Source: Torreya grandis (lineage: Eukaryota; Streptophyta; Pinopsida; Cupressales; Taxaceae). From it: 64,000 bases of DNA. The translations under genes were made by a program, and so were the position numbers. The stretch lies in assembly GCA_037957365.1 (NCBI GenBank), contig JARHVA010000639.1:4391001-4455000 (forward strand), in the 5' to 3' direction. Positions 1-11,929 of this stretch are shown here, piece by piece. Under the pieces are notes generated by a model. It was not told where the DNA came from. It did no database searches and was given only the letters and a program-made list of their open reading frames with translations. The first letter of the stretch is position 1. Each line of letters opens with the position of its first letter.

Positions 1-178
1 TTATTGCAAGCCTTCTAATAAGATCATGTGGGTTTTTCTTCGATATGTATAATTTTTCAATTTAAAAATCTTGTCCCTATGGTTTGATTTTTAGAGGTAA
101 CTTAGTCTTTTATGTTTTTTTATTTATCTCACTTTCATGCTTATCATTAATGATATTTCTTAGGTTAAAATGCTTTCA
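1..178 (+). repeat. Copia A 5' LTR, 3' part only (cut by window edge)
   Basis: This stretch aligns without gaps to the last 178 bases of the LTR at 5824-6396 (constant offset 6218) and ends in CA directly before a primer binding site, so it is the downstream end of the 5' LTR of the same element. By eye it differs from the 3' LTR at roughly 15% of positions. The rest of this LTR should lie about 395 bases to the left of the window. Confidence 0.85.
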
Positions 179-191
179 TGGTATACAAAGC
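179..191 (+). other. Copia A primer binding site (initiator Met tRNA type)
   Basis: The first bases after the LTR read TGGTATACAAAGC. This resembles the usual plant primer site TGGTATCAGAGC, which pairs with the 3' end of initiator methionine tRNA. Its position directly after the LTR terminal CA fixes the LTR boundary and the plus orientation of the element. Confidence 0.8.
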
Positions 192-603
192 CATTATCAT
201 TCTAATGACATTTTTTTGAGAGTATGCATATTCTTCTAAGGAGAATTTAATTTTTTTTGCAAGGGTTATAACCCTTGTTAAATTATTAAAAAAAATAAAA
301 TAAAAATAAATCATTTTCGTTATCTTTTTATTCATGGCTCCTAACCCTTTTTTGCAGGTTTTTATTTAACCTTTTTTTCCTTAAAAAAAACTATTTTTAT
401 TTTTTGTGCCTCCTAACCTTTTTATGCACGATTTTTGTAGCCACCATAGTTCACAAATTTTTTGAGCCTTAACAAGAAAAAACATCATTTAAAAAAAAAC
501 ATAGAAGTCTTTGATATAGATTCATTTCATACATTATCCTGCTATTTATTCTAACTCTGATTTTTTGTAGAGAAATAAGTAGTGCTACCAAGTAATTTTT
601 TTG

Positions 604-650
<47 letters not shown>

Positions 651-1830
651 TTCTCTCTCTCTCTCTCTCTCTTTTTCCAATGAGAAGTAGTTAAAAATCA
701 AATTCATTCATATTTTGGTATAAAATTTTGTTTTTGATCTTTTTTAAATTCAAAAATTTTAAACCTCATACTCATTTAATATTATTGGAAGAGTTTTTTG
801 TCCAGGTTTTTTTCTTTTTTTTTCTTCCATCTTTATACCCTTGTGTAGTTTTTTTTCCAACTAAGCTTTCCTTCATCTTCCCAGCCACTTGGCCTCACTA
901 TAAAGGCATCGCCCCTCTCTTCTCGGTTTTTTTATTTTTTATTTTTTTCCTTAATCATATGGCCATTTTTACAATAATGTATGGTCATTTGTACAATGTC
1001 GTGAAGCTTCGTGGTATTAGCATTAATATTTCTTCCTTCCTATCACCCTTCTATCTCCCTGCTAGGCATTTATATTTCTCAAAGTCTCTCTCCATTAATT
1101 TTTTAATACTATTTACTCTTCTAAGTGCACCTAGATTCTTCATGTGATATGTATGCTACTTCTCTAAATTTAGTACTTCTATTTGTAATTCCTTCTTTAT
1201 TAAAAAAAATAAAAAATAAAAAAATAAAATAAATTAATAATAGTTCTTTCTTGTTCTAACACCTTTAAAAAAAAGTCATTCTTCCAAAAAAAATTAACTT
1301 TTCATGGCACCTCTTGCCTTTACACGATTTATGCATTTGATTTTGTATAAAAAAATCTAAATAGTTTCCTTTTCGTGCATTTCATTAAGAATATTTTTTT
1401 AGTTTTTTTTTCATGTAAAGTGTAGTTTATTTTTACTCTAATCTAAAGTTTTAAAAATAAAACCAATTATATCCATTTCCACTTGTCTTTTTTTAAAATA
1501 CATTTTCAAATTTTATTATAAAAAATAAAATAAAATAAAATAAAATTTGTTGAAGTTTAAAAATAAATAAGAGTGGAAATATTTCCTTTATAAACTTATA
1601 TTTAGACCATTTGGGAAAATTAATTTGTAAAACTTTTTTTTCACAAATTTTTTAATCCTCTTTTTGAAACCTTTTTGCCAAAATTTATTCCTTTTATATA
1701 CCGACAAATTTGTCTTTTTATTTCTTGCCTCTCCTACGCCCTTTGTGTTTAAGTGATTTTTTTGCCTATTCACTTTTCAGTTCTTGGGTGATTTTTTGAG
1801 GTACAATAACTCAATTGTTACCTAAATACA
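192..1830. other. Low-complexity leader of copia A, no gene seen
   Basis: About 1.6 kb of very AT-rich, T-run and A-run DNA lies between the primer site and the first recognisable gag sequence. A copia leader is normally far shorter, so this stretch has probably been expanded or holds an unrecognised insertion. Open frames here are phenylalanine-rich or lysine-rich products of homopolymer runs and are not supported as genes. Confidence 0.5.
607..672. repeat. Compound microsatellite (CA)n then (CT)n
   Basis: About 21 CA units at 607-649 are followed after two bases by about 10 CT units at 652-672. The tract lies in the AT-rich leader of copia A. Confidence 0.97.
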
Positions 1831-4800
1831 AACTCACATCCACCAATTACCATTTATTGAAATTGTATATGCAATACATTTTCACTTTCAAATATTTGGT
1901 ATGTGTAGTAGATGGCATATATCCTCAAATAGACACTAAGACTACTGATGCTGACATTCAAGAGAAATAACAAGCAAAAAATGTTGAGGTCTTAGGATTG
2001 AATAGCATGGCCATGACCCTTGAATTATATATCTATATTGATGGTTTTGCTCTTGCCTCCACTGCTTGGTCTAAACTTGAATCTATTTATGATGTTGTGA
2101 TTGAATATCTCAAAATTTAAATTCAAGAATAATTGTCTGATTTAAAATATAATGATTTCAAATATATGGATGATTTTTTGATTAAAGTTAATTTTCTGCA
2201 TTCTCAACTAGTTAGTTTAGGTATTAAAATTTTTGATTTAAATTTGATTCATATTATTATAAAAAAGTTTTTGGATCAACCTTTTCAGTAGTTTATTGCT
2301 AATATTCATTCTCAACTAACTTTTCTTACTCTATTTGCTATGATGATTTTTGAATTATTTTGTATTTTGTTGAATGAAGAAGAGCAAAAATTGATTCAAT
2401 TTGGTAGTCTTAAGACTAATGAACATGCTTTTATTTCTAAACACCAACATAATAATGAAAAAGATCATGCTAATTTTAATAATACACATGATAAGAAAGA
2501 TTAAAAATCTAACTCAAAACCTAAGAAAAAGTTAAAGTGTAATTATTGTGATAAAAACACTCATGATGAACATCACTGCTTCAAAAATAAATGTGATATC
2601 AAAAATAAAAAAAATAAAGTTAAATATATTGCTATCACTAGTAAAAATAAGACTCAAACAAAATAAAAATCTAATACTAGAACTACTTTTACTTGTGCTT
2701 TACATGCTTCTCGTATTGAATGGATTGTTGATTCTAGTGCTACTTAACATATGACATCTAATGCTCAATTATTTACTTCTTCTAACAATAATTGAAATCT
2801 TTCAAATCATATTTCTTGTAATGTTGAAGTCATAGAAAATGTTAAAATTCTTAATGGTAAATTGCATGATCTCTTGCTTGATCCTGATTTGAAATTGAAT
2901 TTACTTTTCATACCTCAATTATTAAAATATGACTATAAGGTAGAATTTATTAATGATACGTGTTATGTTAAATATACTAAGATAATTTTTAAGTCATTGT
3001 TACTAATTTTTTAAATAATGATAATTTATTAAATTTATTGGATTCACTTCTCCCTCATCTTCTCATGTTTTACTTGTTTCTAATGATGCTAACTTATGGT
3101 ATGAAATATTAGGGCATATAAATTACCAAGTATTTCTCTCATAAACAAACTCAATATGGTGAAAGGTTTTCCTAGCATTTCTCCCACTACTTCTACTTGT
3201 AATGGTTTTATGGCTGATAAAATTTATAGATAATATTTTCCTAAAAATCACTCATGACATGTTACTGAAAAGATTCATTTAGTTCATAGTGATATTTTAG
3301 GCCCTATGCAAACTCCCTCTATTAATGGTGGTAATTATGACTTACAATTTGTTGATTATTGCACTATGTGAGTTTGGATTTATTTATTGAAAACTAAAGA
3401 TCAAATTTTAGACACTTTTCTTGACTTTCATGCCTTTGTTGAAAAACAATCTCATTATTCTTTATGCATATTATTCATTAATAATGGTACAAAATATGTT
3501 AACAATTATTTTTTTACATATTTTAAGTAAAATGGAATTAAGCATGAGAAACTTATTTCCTACACACATAGGCAAAATGGTGTTGCTAAACATAAACATA
3601 GGACTATCACTAAAATAACTAGGTATATGTTTCATGCTAAAAATATGCATTATAAAATTTGGACTGAAGCTATGTATTATGTTGTTTATCTCATTAATAT
3701 AACTCACACTAAATTTGTTTTAAATATTACACTTGAATAATATTGGATTGGTAGAAAACCTAATTTAAAATATTTACATGTTTTTAGTTGTGATGAATTT
3801 ATTCATATTTCAATTGAAAAATATCAAAAGTTAGATTCTAAAGTAGATGCTTTTATATTTTTTGGTTATGATCAATCATATAAAGTCTATAGGGTTTATG
3901 ATCATCAAAATATCAAAATAAATATTAAAAAGAACGTTAATATTTCTAAAAATAGTGTGCTTAATTGTGCTTCCAATTCAAATTCTCTTGATACTATTTT
4001 TACTTCTTTTTTTTAGATCTAGTAATGATCATAATTATGTGTTTCATGATAATTTTGTTAATCCAATTCCTTCTCCTTCTTGTAATCTTGATCCACCTAA
4101 ATCTGTGCTTAAATGGGCCAAGACTACTATAGAAGATTCAGAAATTAATGTTGATCTTAATGATACTCATAGAATTAGACAACAATTTTGTAATTATGCT
4201 TTGATATCTAAACTTATGTAAAATAATGATCCTAAAGTTTTAAAACAATCTTAAGGTCATCCTCATTAGAAAAATCTATGCATTATGAATACAACTCATT
4301 GATTTCTAATAACACTTGGGACTTAGTTCCTTTACCTAAAGGGCATAATTTGATAAGTTGTAAACGGTTGTTTAAAATTAAGTTTAATTCTGATAATCAA
4401 ATTGAAAAATATAAATCTAGACTAGTTTCTAGATATTTTTATCAAATTTAAAGAATTGATTATAATTAAACCTTTGCTCTTATTGCTAAAATTCCCACTA
4501 TTAAAGTTGTTTTATTTTTAGCTATTCACCTACATTGGTACGTTTATCAAATGGATGTTAAGAGTGCTTTTTTAAATAGTGACATGCATGAAGAAATTTA
4601 CATGTCTCAACCTCTTGGTTTTATAAATAAAGATAAGTAACATCTTGTATGCAAGTTAAATAAAACTATTTATGGTTTAAAACAATCTCCTAGAGAATGG
4701 TACTTTAAAATTTATCAATTCTTTATAGATCAAGGTTTTACTCGTAGTTCTAATGATCCTAATCTTTTTGTCAAAATTACTCCCAATGGCATAGTTATCA

Positions 4801-5769
4801 TTGTTTTATATGTTGATGACTTAATCATAACTAGTATTAATATTTCAATGGTTTTTTCCACTAAAAATACTTTGAATAATACCTATGAAATGATTTATTT
4901 GGGTCTCTTACATTAATTTTTAGGCATTTAAGTTTAGCAAGAAAAAGATAGCATCTCTATTTCTCATCTAAATATGTATATGATTTATTATCTAGATTTA
5001 ATATGTTAGATTGCAAACCTATATCTAATCCTTGTGAAATTGGTGTTAAAATTCTTAATGACATGAAAATAAAAATATTGATCCAACTTTATATAGATAA
5101 TTAGTTGGTAGTTTAAATTATCTTACTCGTACTCATCCTGATATTATCTTTTCTGTTGGATTGGTTTCTCATTTTATGTCTAAAATTCAAGCCACTTATT
5201 TTAAAGTTGATAAAAAAATTATTCATTATATATAAGGTACTCTAACATATGGCATCAAGTATACCTCAAATAACAATTTTTATTTTGTAGGTTATTCATA
5301 TTCTGATTGGGATGGTGATCCAAATGATTATAGATCCACTAATGGTTACTGCTTCTCCTTGGGTTTCAACACTATTTCATGAAATAGTAAAAAGAAACAA
5401 AGTGTATCTATATCTTCCATATAAGCTGAATATAAATCTTGTAATCATGATACAAAGGAAGCTATTTATCTTAGAAGACTTCTCACAGATTTGGGCCACC
5501 CACAACATTCATCTACTCTAACTTTTGGTGATAATCAAAGTGCAATTGACTTAGAAAACAATCTATTTTTTCATGCAAGATCAAATCAAATTGAGATTAA
5601 ATGTCACTTTCAATGTGAACTTCTTGAAGACAATCAAACTATTCACTCTTTATACCCTAATGAAGAACAAATGGTTGATATATTAACTAAGCCTCAATGT
5701 AAAGACAAGTTTGTTTTCTTTTGTAACAAGTTAGTATTAAAGGGAATTCTCATCAAGGGCAAGAATTAG
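1830..5769 (+). pseudogene. Decayed Ty1/copia gag-pol polyprotein, copy 1
   Basis: This is the gag-pol region of copia A, readable in pieces with many stops and frameshifts. A gag N-terminus precedes 1914 (a VVDGIYPQI-like stretch). An intact CX2CX4HX4C zinc knuckle lies at 2538-2579, a protease VDSSAT motif at 2727-2744, integrase pieces at about 3280-3720 (HSDILGPM; a downstream INNGTKY where D is expected for the first N), an integrase C-terminal region near 3760-3900, reverse transcriptase with an intact YVDD box at 4809-4820, and RNase H with a long C-terminal open stretch at 5491-5769. Domain order PR-IN-RT-RH is the Ty1/copia order. Most stops are TAA, TAG or TGA where Q, R or W codons are expected, the pattern of cytosine deamination. 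It cannot make an active protein. Confidence 0.9.
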
Positions 5770-5807
5770 TGTTATTTCCTCCCTTGTTTATTTTAAAACC
5801 CTTAAAT

Positions 5808-5823
5808 AAAGTTTAAGGGGAAG
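5808..5823 (+). other. Copia A polypurine tract, copy 1
   Basis: A purine-rich run (AAAGTTTAAGGGGAAG) abuts the TG that opens the 3' LTR. This is the usual site where plus-strand DNA synthesis is primed. The identical tract recurs at 10748-10763. Confidence 0.8.
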
Positions 5824-6396
5824 TGTTAAGATTACCTTTTATTTAGGATAATTTATTTTATCTTAAGTTTCTTTTTCTATATGTGTGAAATTTATATTTA
5901 TATAAATTTTTAATTCACATAAATCCAGATGCTTTTAAGTGTCACTCTATCCTTATTTATCTCTTAGGATTTGGGAGTTACTTACATGAGTAAATCCTCT
6001 CTCTACTTGGCACACACATGATTTTTATTTGTAAGGGATTAGGACACAAGTGTCACATATTTGGAGGGCTTGTAAGGTCATAATGGGGTTTTATGTAACT
6101 CTTATTTTCTTCCTCTAGCTCTATAAAAGAGATCTTCCTCTCCTCCTTATTCACTAAGATTCATCTAGATCTCTATTATTATCCTATGTTTTTGTTAAAT
6201 TTTGTACTTGTTGAGATATTTTTGCAAGCCTTCTAATAAGATCATATATGATTTTCTCTGATACGTTTGGTGTCTCACTTTAAAACTCTTATCTCTATAG
6301 TTTGTTTTTGAGAGGTAACTTAGTATTTTATGTTTTGTTGTTTCTCTCACTTTCATGCTTATCATTAATGATATTTATTGGTTTAAAATCCTTTCA
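5824..6396 (+). repeat. Copia A 3' LTR, copy 1
   Basis: This 573-bp LTR opens with TGTTAAGATTACC after the polypurine tract and ends in CTTTCA. A TATA-like CTCTATAAAAGAG lies near 6119-6131 and could be the LTR promoter. Its last 178 bases match the window start. The bases that follow belong to the ~555-bp satellite, so the element inserted inside a satellite monomer. Confidence 0.9.
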
Positions 6397-6854
6397 AAAA
6401 ATTACTCATTCTATAAATACCATGACCTCAAAATCCATCTAGATGCATGTTTTTAAAATTGCTTACAAGTTTGGAAGAGATGATAACAAATTTTGTTAAA
6501 GTTAAAGTTATAATTAGATATCTCCACCTCTAGTGCTTTATGGAAGGAAAGTAACACGTAAAACACATATGGGGTGGTAGATAAGGTCGAGGACAAAGTT
6601 ATTTTCCTTAGATCATGACTGATCGAGTGATCAAGTACCCTTCTAGTCTCAAGAATGCTCTTCCTATTATGAGAAATTGTAGTTTTTAGGGTAACTTTAG
6701 ATTCACATAAAATAGAAACTACAATTCATTTTTATGAATCAAAACAACCATCAAGTGAATTTATAAGCCCTCTAATTTCACACTATATAAAGTTGATAGA
6801 TGATACATAGTATAATAATCAATCATGAAATACCATGGTTTTTATAGTGAAGAG
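6397..6854. repeat. Satellite monomer fragment flanking copia A, copy 1
   Basis: About 458 bases match the ~555-bp satellite found again from 11795 onward. Shared phrases include CTAGATGCATGTTTT, GATATCTCCACCTC, the CTCAAGAATG segment and TAGTGAAGAG. It is the right-hand part of the monomer into which copia A inserted, and it ends at the duplication junction. Confidence 0.85.
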
Positions 6855-9800
6855 GCATATATCCTCAAATAGACACTAAGACTACTGCTGCTGACATTCA
6901 AGAGAAATAACAAGCAAAAAATGTTGAGGTCTTAGGATTGAATAGCATGGCCATGACCCTTGAATTATATATCTATATTGATGGTTTTGCTCTTGCCTCC
7001 ACTGCTTGGTCTAAACTTGAATCTATTTATGATGTTGTGATTGAATATCTCAAAATTTAAATTCAAGAATAATTGTCTGATTTAAAATATAATGATTTCA
7101 ATTATATGGATGATTTTTTGATTAAAGTTAATTTTCTGCATTCTCAACTAGTTAGTTTAGGTATTAAAATTTTTGATTTAAATTTGATTCATATTATTAT
7201 AAAAAAGTTTTTGGATCAACCTTTTCAGTAGTTTATTGCTAATATTCATTCTCAACTAACTTTTCTTACTCTATTTGCTATGATGATTTTTGAATTATTT
7301 TGTATTTTGTTGAATGAAGAAGAGCAAAAATTGATTCAATTTGGTAGTCTTAAGACTAATGAACATGCTTTTATTTCTAAACACCAACATAATAATGAAA
7401 AAGATCATGCTAATTCTAATAATACACATGATAAGAAAGATTAAAAATCTAACTCAAAACCTAAGAAAAAGTTAAAGTGTAATTATTGTGATAAAAACAC
7501 TCATGATGAACATCACTGCTTCAAAAATAAATGTGATATCAAAAATAAAAAAAATAAAGTTAAATATATTGCTATCACTAGTAAAAATAAGACTCAAACA
7601 AAATAAAAATCTAATACTAGAACTACTTTTACTTGTGCTTTACATGCTTCTCGTATTGAATGGATTGTTGATTCTAGTGCTACTTAACATATGACATCTA
7701 ATGCTCAATTATTTACTTCTTCTAACAATAATTGAAATCTTTCAAATCATATTTCTTGTAATGTTGAAGTCATAGAAAATGTTAAAATTCTTAATGGTAA
7801 ATTGCATGATCTCTTACTTGATCCTGATTTGAAATTGAATTTACTTTTCATACCTCAATTATTAAAATATGACTATAAGGTAGAATTTATTAATGATACG
7901 TGTTATGTTAAATATACTAAGATAATTTTTAAGTCATTGTTACTAATTTTTTAAATAATGATAATTTATTAAATTTATTGGATTCACTTCTCCCTCATCT
8001 TCTCATGTTTTACTTGTTTCTAATGATGCTAACTTATGGTATGAAATATTAGGGCATATAAATTACCAAGTATTTCTCTCATAAAAAAACTCAATATGGT
8101 GAAAGGTTTTCCTAACATTTCTCCCACTACTTCTACTTGTAATGGTTTTATGGCTGATAAAATTTATAGATAATATTTTCCTAAAAATCACTCATGACAT
8201 GTTACTGAAAAGATTCATTTAGTTCATAGTGATATTTTAGGCCCTATGCAAACTCCCTCTATTAATGGTGGTAATTATGACTTACAATTTGTTGATTATT
8301 GCACTATGTGAGTTTGGATTTATTTATTGAAAACTAAAGATCAAATTTTAGACACTTTTATTGACTTTCATGCCTTTGTTGAAAAACAATCTCATTATTC
8401 TTTATGCATATTATTCATTAATAATGGTACAAAATATGTTAACAATTATTTTTTTACATATTTTAAGTAAAATGGAATTAAGCATGAGAAACTTATTTCC
8501 TACACACATAGGCAAAATGGTGTTGCTAAACATAAACATAGGACTATCACTAAAATAACTAGGTATATGTTTCATGCTAAAAATATGCATTATAAAATTT
8601 GGACTGAAGCTATGTATTATGTTGTTTATCTCATTAATATAACTCACACTAAATTTGTTTTAAATATTACACTTGAATAATATTGGATTGGTAGAAAACC
8701 TAATTTAAAATATTTACATGTTTTTAGTTGTGATGAATTTATTCATATTTCAATTGAAAAATATCAAAAGTTAGATTCTAAAGTAGATGCTTTTATATTT
8801 TTTGGTTATGATCAATCATATAAAGTCTATAGGGTTTATGATCATCAAAATATCAAAATAAAGATTAAAAAGAACGTTAATATTTCTAAAAATAGTGTGC
8901 TTAATTGTGCTTCCAATTCAAATTCTCTTGATACTATTTTTACTTCTTTTTTTTAGATCTAGTAATGATCATAATTATGTGTTTCATGATAATTTTGTTA
9001 ATCCAATTCCTTCTCCTTCTTGTAATCTTGATCCACCTAAATCTGTGCTTAAATGGGCCAAGACTACTATAGAAGATTCAGAAATTAATGTTGATCTTAA
9101 TGATACTCATAGAATTAGACAACAATTTTGTAATTATGCTTTGATATCTAAACTTATGTAAAATAATGATCCTAAAGTTTTAAAACAATCTTAAGGTCAT
9201 CCTCATTAGAAAAATCTATGCATTATGAATACAACTCATTGATTTCTAATAACACTTGGGACTTAGTTCCTTTACCTAAAGGGCATAATTTGATAAGTTG
9301 TAAACGGTTGTTTAAAATTAAGTTTAATTCTGATAATCAAATTGAAAAATATAAATCTAGACTAGTTTCTAGATATTTTTATCAAATTTAAAGAATTGAT
9401 TATAATTAAACCTTTGCTCTTATTGCTAAAATTCCCACTATTAAAGTTGTTTTATTTTTAGCTATTCACCTACATTGGTACGTTTATCAAATGGATGTTA
9501 AGAGTGCTTTTTTAAATAGTGACATGCATGAAGAAATTTACATGTCTCAACCTCTTGGTTTTATAAATAAAGATAAGTAACATCTTGTATGCAAGTTAAA
9601 TAAAACTATTTATGGTTTAAAACAATCTCCTAGAGAATGGTACTTTAAAATTTATCAATTCTTTATAGATCAAGGTTTTACTCGTAGTTCTAATGATCCT
9701 AATCTTTTTGTCAAAATTACTCCCAATGGCATAGTTATCATTGTTTTATATGTTGATGACTTAATCATAACTAGTATTAATATTTCAATGGTTTTTTCCA

Positions 9801-10709
9801 CTAAAAATACTTTGAATAATACCTATGAAATGATTTATTTGGGTCTCTTACATTAATTTTTAGGCATTTAAGTTTAGCAAGAAAAAGATAGCATCTCTAT
9901 TTCTCATCTAAATATGTATATGATTTATTATCTAGATTTAATATGTTAGATTGCAAACCTATATCTAATCCTTGTGAAATTGGTGTTAAAATTCTTAATG
10001 ACATGAAAATAAAAATATTGATCCAACTTTATATAGATAATTAGTTGGTAGTTTAAATTATCTTACTCGTACTCATCCTGATATTATCTTTTCTGTTGGA
10101 TTGGTTTCTCATTTTATGTCTAAAATTCAAGCCACTTATTTTAAAGTTGATAAAAAAATTATTCATTATATATAAGGTACTCTAACATATGGCATCAAGT
10201 ATACCTCAAATAACAATTTTTATTTTGTAGGTTATTCATATTCTGATTGGGATGGTGATCCAAATGATTATAGATCCACTAATGGTTACTGCTTCTCCTT
10301 GGGTTTCAACACTATTTCATGAAATAGTAAAAAGAAACAAAGTGTATCTATATCTTCCATATAAGCTGAATATAAATCTTGTAATCATGATACAAAGGAA
10401 GCTATTTATCTTAGAAGACTTCTCACAGATTTGGGCCACCCACAACATTCATCTACTCTAACTTTTGGTGATAATCAAAGTGCAATTGACTTAGAAAACA
10501 ATCTATTTTTTCATGCAAGATCAAATCAAATTGAGATTAAATGTCACTTTCAATGTGAACTTCTTGAAGACAATCAAACTATTCACTCTTTATACCCTAA
10601 TGAAGAACAAATGGTTGATATATTAACTAAGCCTCAATGTAAAGACAAGTTTGTTTTCTTTTGTAACAAGTTAGTATTAAAGGGAATTCTCATCAAGGGC
10701 AAGAATTAG
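6855..10709 (+). pseudogene. Decayed Ty1/copia gag-pol, copy 2 (lacks gag N-terminus)
   Basis: This is the same degenerate polyprotein as copy 1, shifted by 4940 bases. The zinc knuckle lies at 7478-7519, the protease motif near 7667-7684, YVDD at 9749-9760 and the RNase H C-terminal stretch at 10431-10709. It carries the stops seen in copy 1, so those stops predate the duplication. It starts abruptly in gag and has no upstream LTR, so it was never an independent insertion. It is inactive. Confidence 0.9.
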
Positions 10710-10763
10710 TGTTATTTCCTCCCTTGTTTATTTTAAAACCCTTAAATAAAGTTTAAGGGGAAG

Positions 10764-11336
10764 TGTTAAGATTACCTTTTATTTAGGATAATTTATTTTA
10801 TCTTAAGTTTTTTTTTCTATATGTGTGAAATTTATATTTATATAAATTTTTAATTCACATAAATCCAGATGCTTTTAAGTGTCACTCTATCCTTATTTAT
10901 CTCTTAGGATTTGGGAGTTACTTACATGAGTAAATCCTCTCTCTACTTGGCACACACATGATTTTTATTTGTAAGGGATTAGGACACAAGTGTCACATAT
11001 TTGGAGGGCTTGTAAGGTCATAATGGGGTTCTATGTAACTCTTATTTTCTTCCTCTAGCTCTATAAAAGAGATCTTCCTCTCCTCCTTATTCACTAAGAT
11101 TCATCTAGATCTCTATTATTATCCTATGTTTTTGTTAAATTTTGTACTTGTTGAGATATTTTTGCAAGCCTTCTAATAAGATCATATATGATTTTCTCTG
11201 ATACGTTTGGTGTCTCACTTTAAAACTCTTATCTCTATAGTTTGTTTTTGAGAGGTAACTTAGTATTTTATGTTTTGTTGTTTCTCTCACTTTCATGCTT
11301 ATCATTAATGATATTTATTGGTTTAAAATCCTTTCA
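10764..11336 (+). repeat. Copia A 3' LTR, copy 2
   Basis: This duplicated 573-bp LTR is almost identical to 5824-6396, with at least two substitutions visible (near 10811 and 11031). It is preceded by the same polypurine tract at 10748-10763 and followed by the duplicated satellite fragment. Confidence 0.92.
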
Positions 11337-11794
11337 AAAAATTACTCATTCTATAAATACCATGACCTCAAAATCCATCTAGATGCATGTTTTTAAAATT
11401 GCTTACAAGTTTGGAAGAGATGATAACAAATTTTGTTAAAGTTAAAGTTATAATTAGATATCTCCACCTCTAGTGCTTTATGGAAGGAAAGTAACACGTA
11501 AAACACATATGGGGTGGTAGATAAGGTCGAGGACAAAGTTATTTTCCTTAGATCATGACTGATCGAGTGATCAAGTACCCTTCTAGTCTCAAGAATGCTC
11601 TTCCTATTATGAGAAATTGTAGTTTTTAGGGTAACTTTAGATTCACATAAAATAGAAACTACAATTCATTTTTATGAATCAAAACAACCATCAAGTGAAT
11701 TTATAAGCCCTCTAATTTCACACTATATAAAGTTGATAGATGATACATAGTATAATAATCAATCATGAAATACCATGGTTTTTATAGTGAAGAG
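11337..11794. repeat. Satellite monomer fragment, copy 2
   Basis: This repeats 6397-6854. Here it runs straight into the next monomer (GTGAAGAGACAAAT), which shows the native monomer boundary that was replaced by gag sequence at the duplication junction. Confidence 0.88.
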
Positions 11795-11858
11795 ACAAAT
11801 TCTTATCCTCTAATTGACATTTATGACTTTGGGACCTCCACATGCAAATTGATTAATT

Positions 11859-11929
<71 letters not shown>

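Larger units (their letters stand above)
1914..6854. repeat. 4940-bp tandem duplication, unit 1
   Basis: Unit 1 runs from inside gag through pol, the 3' LTR and about 458 bases of flanking satellite. Every matched landmark recurs exactly 4940 bases later. I noticed about ten single-base differences and no indel between the units. The left boundary is where the bases GGCATAT at 1914 recur at 6854 while the sequences upstream differ. Confidence 0.95.
6855..11794. repeat. 4940-bp tandem duplication, unit 2
   Basis: This is the second unit. It begins in mid-gag with no LTR, primer site or gag N-terminus of its own and is fused to satellite sequence at 6851-6854 (AGAG from the satellite end, then GCATAT from gag). 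The junction shares only about one base, which suggests end joining or illegitimate recombination, not homologous exchange. It ends at 11794, after which the satellite continues. Confidence 0.95.

Noticed and set aside
728..1147. 139-codon open frame rich in Phe and Leu
   Set aside because: It is a translation of T-rich low-complexity DNA in the copia A leader, with no motif and no relation to the surrounding element.
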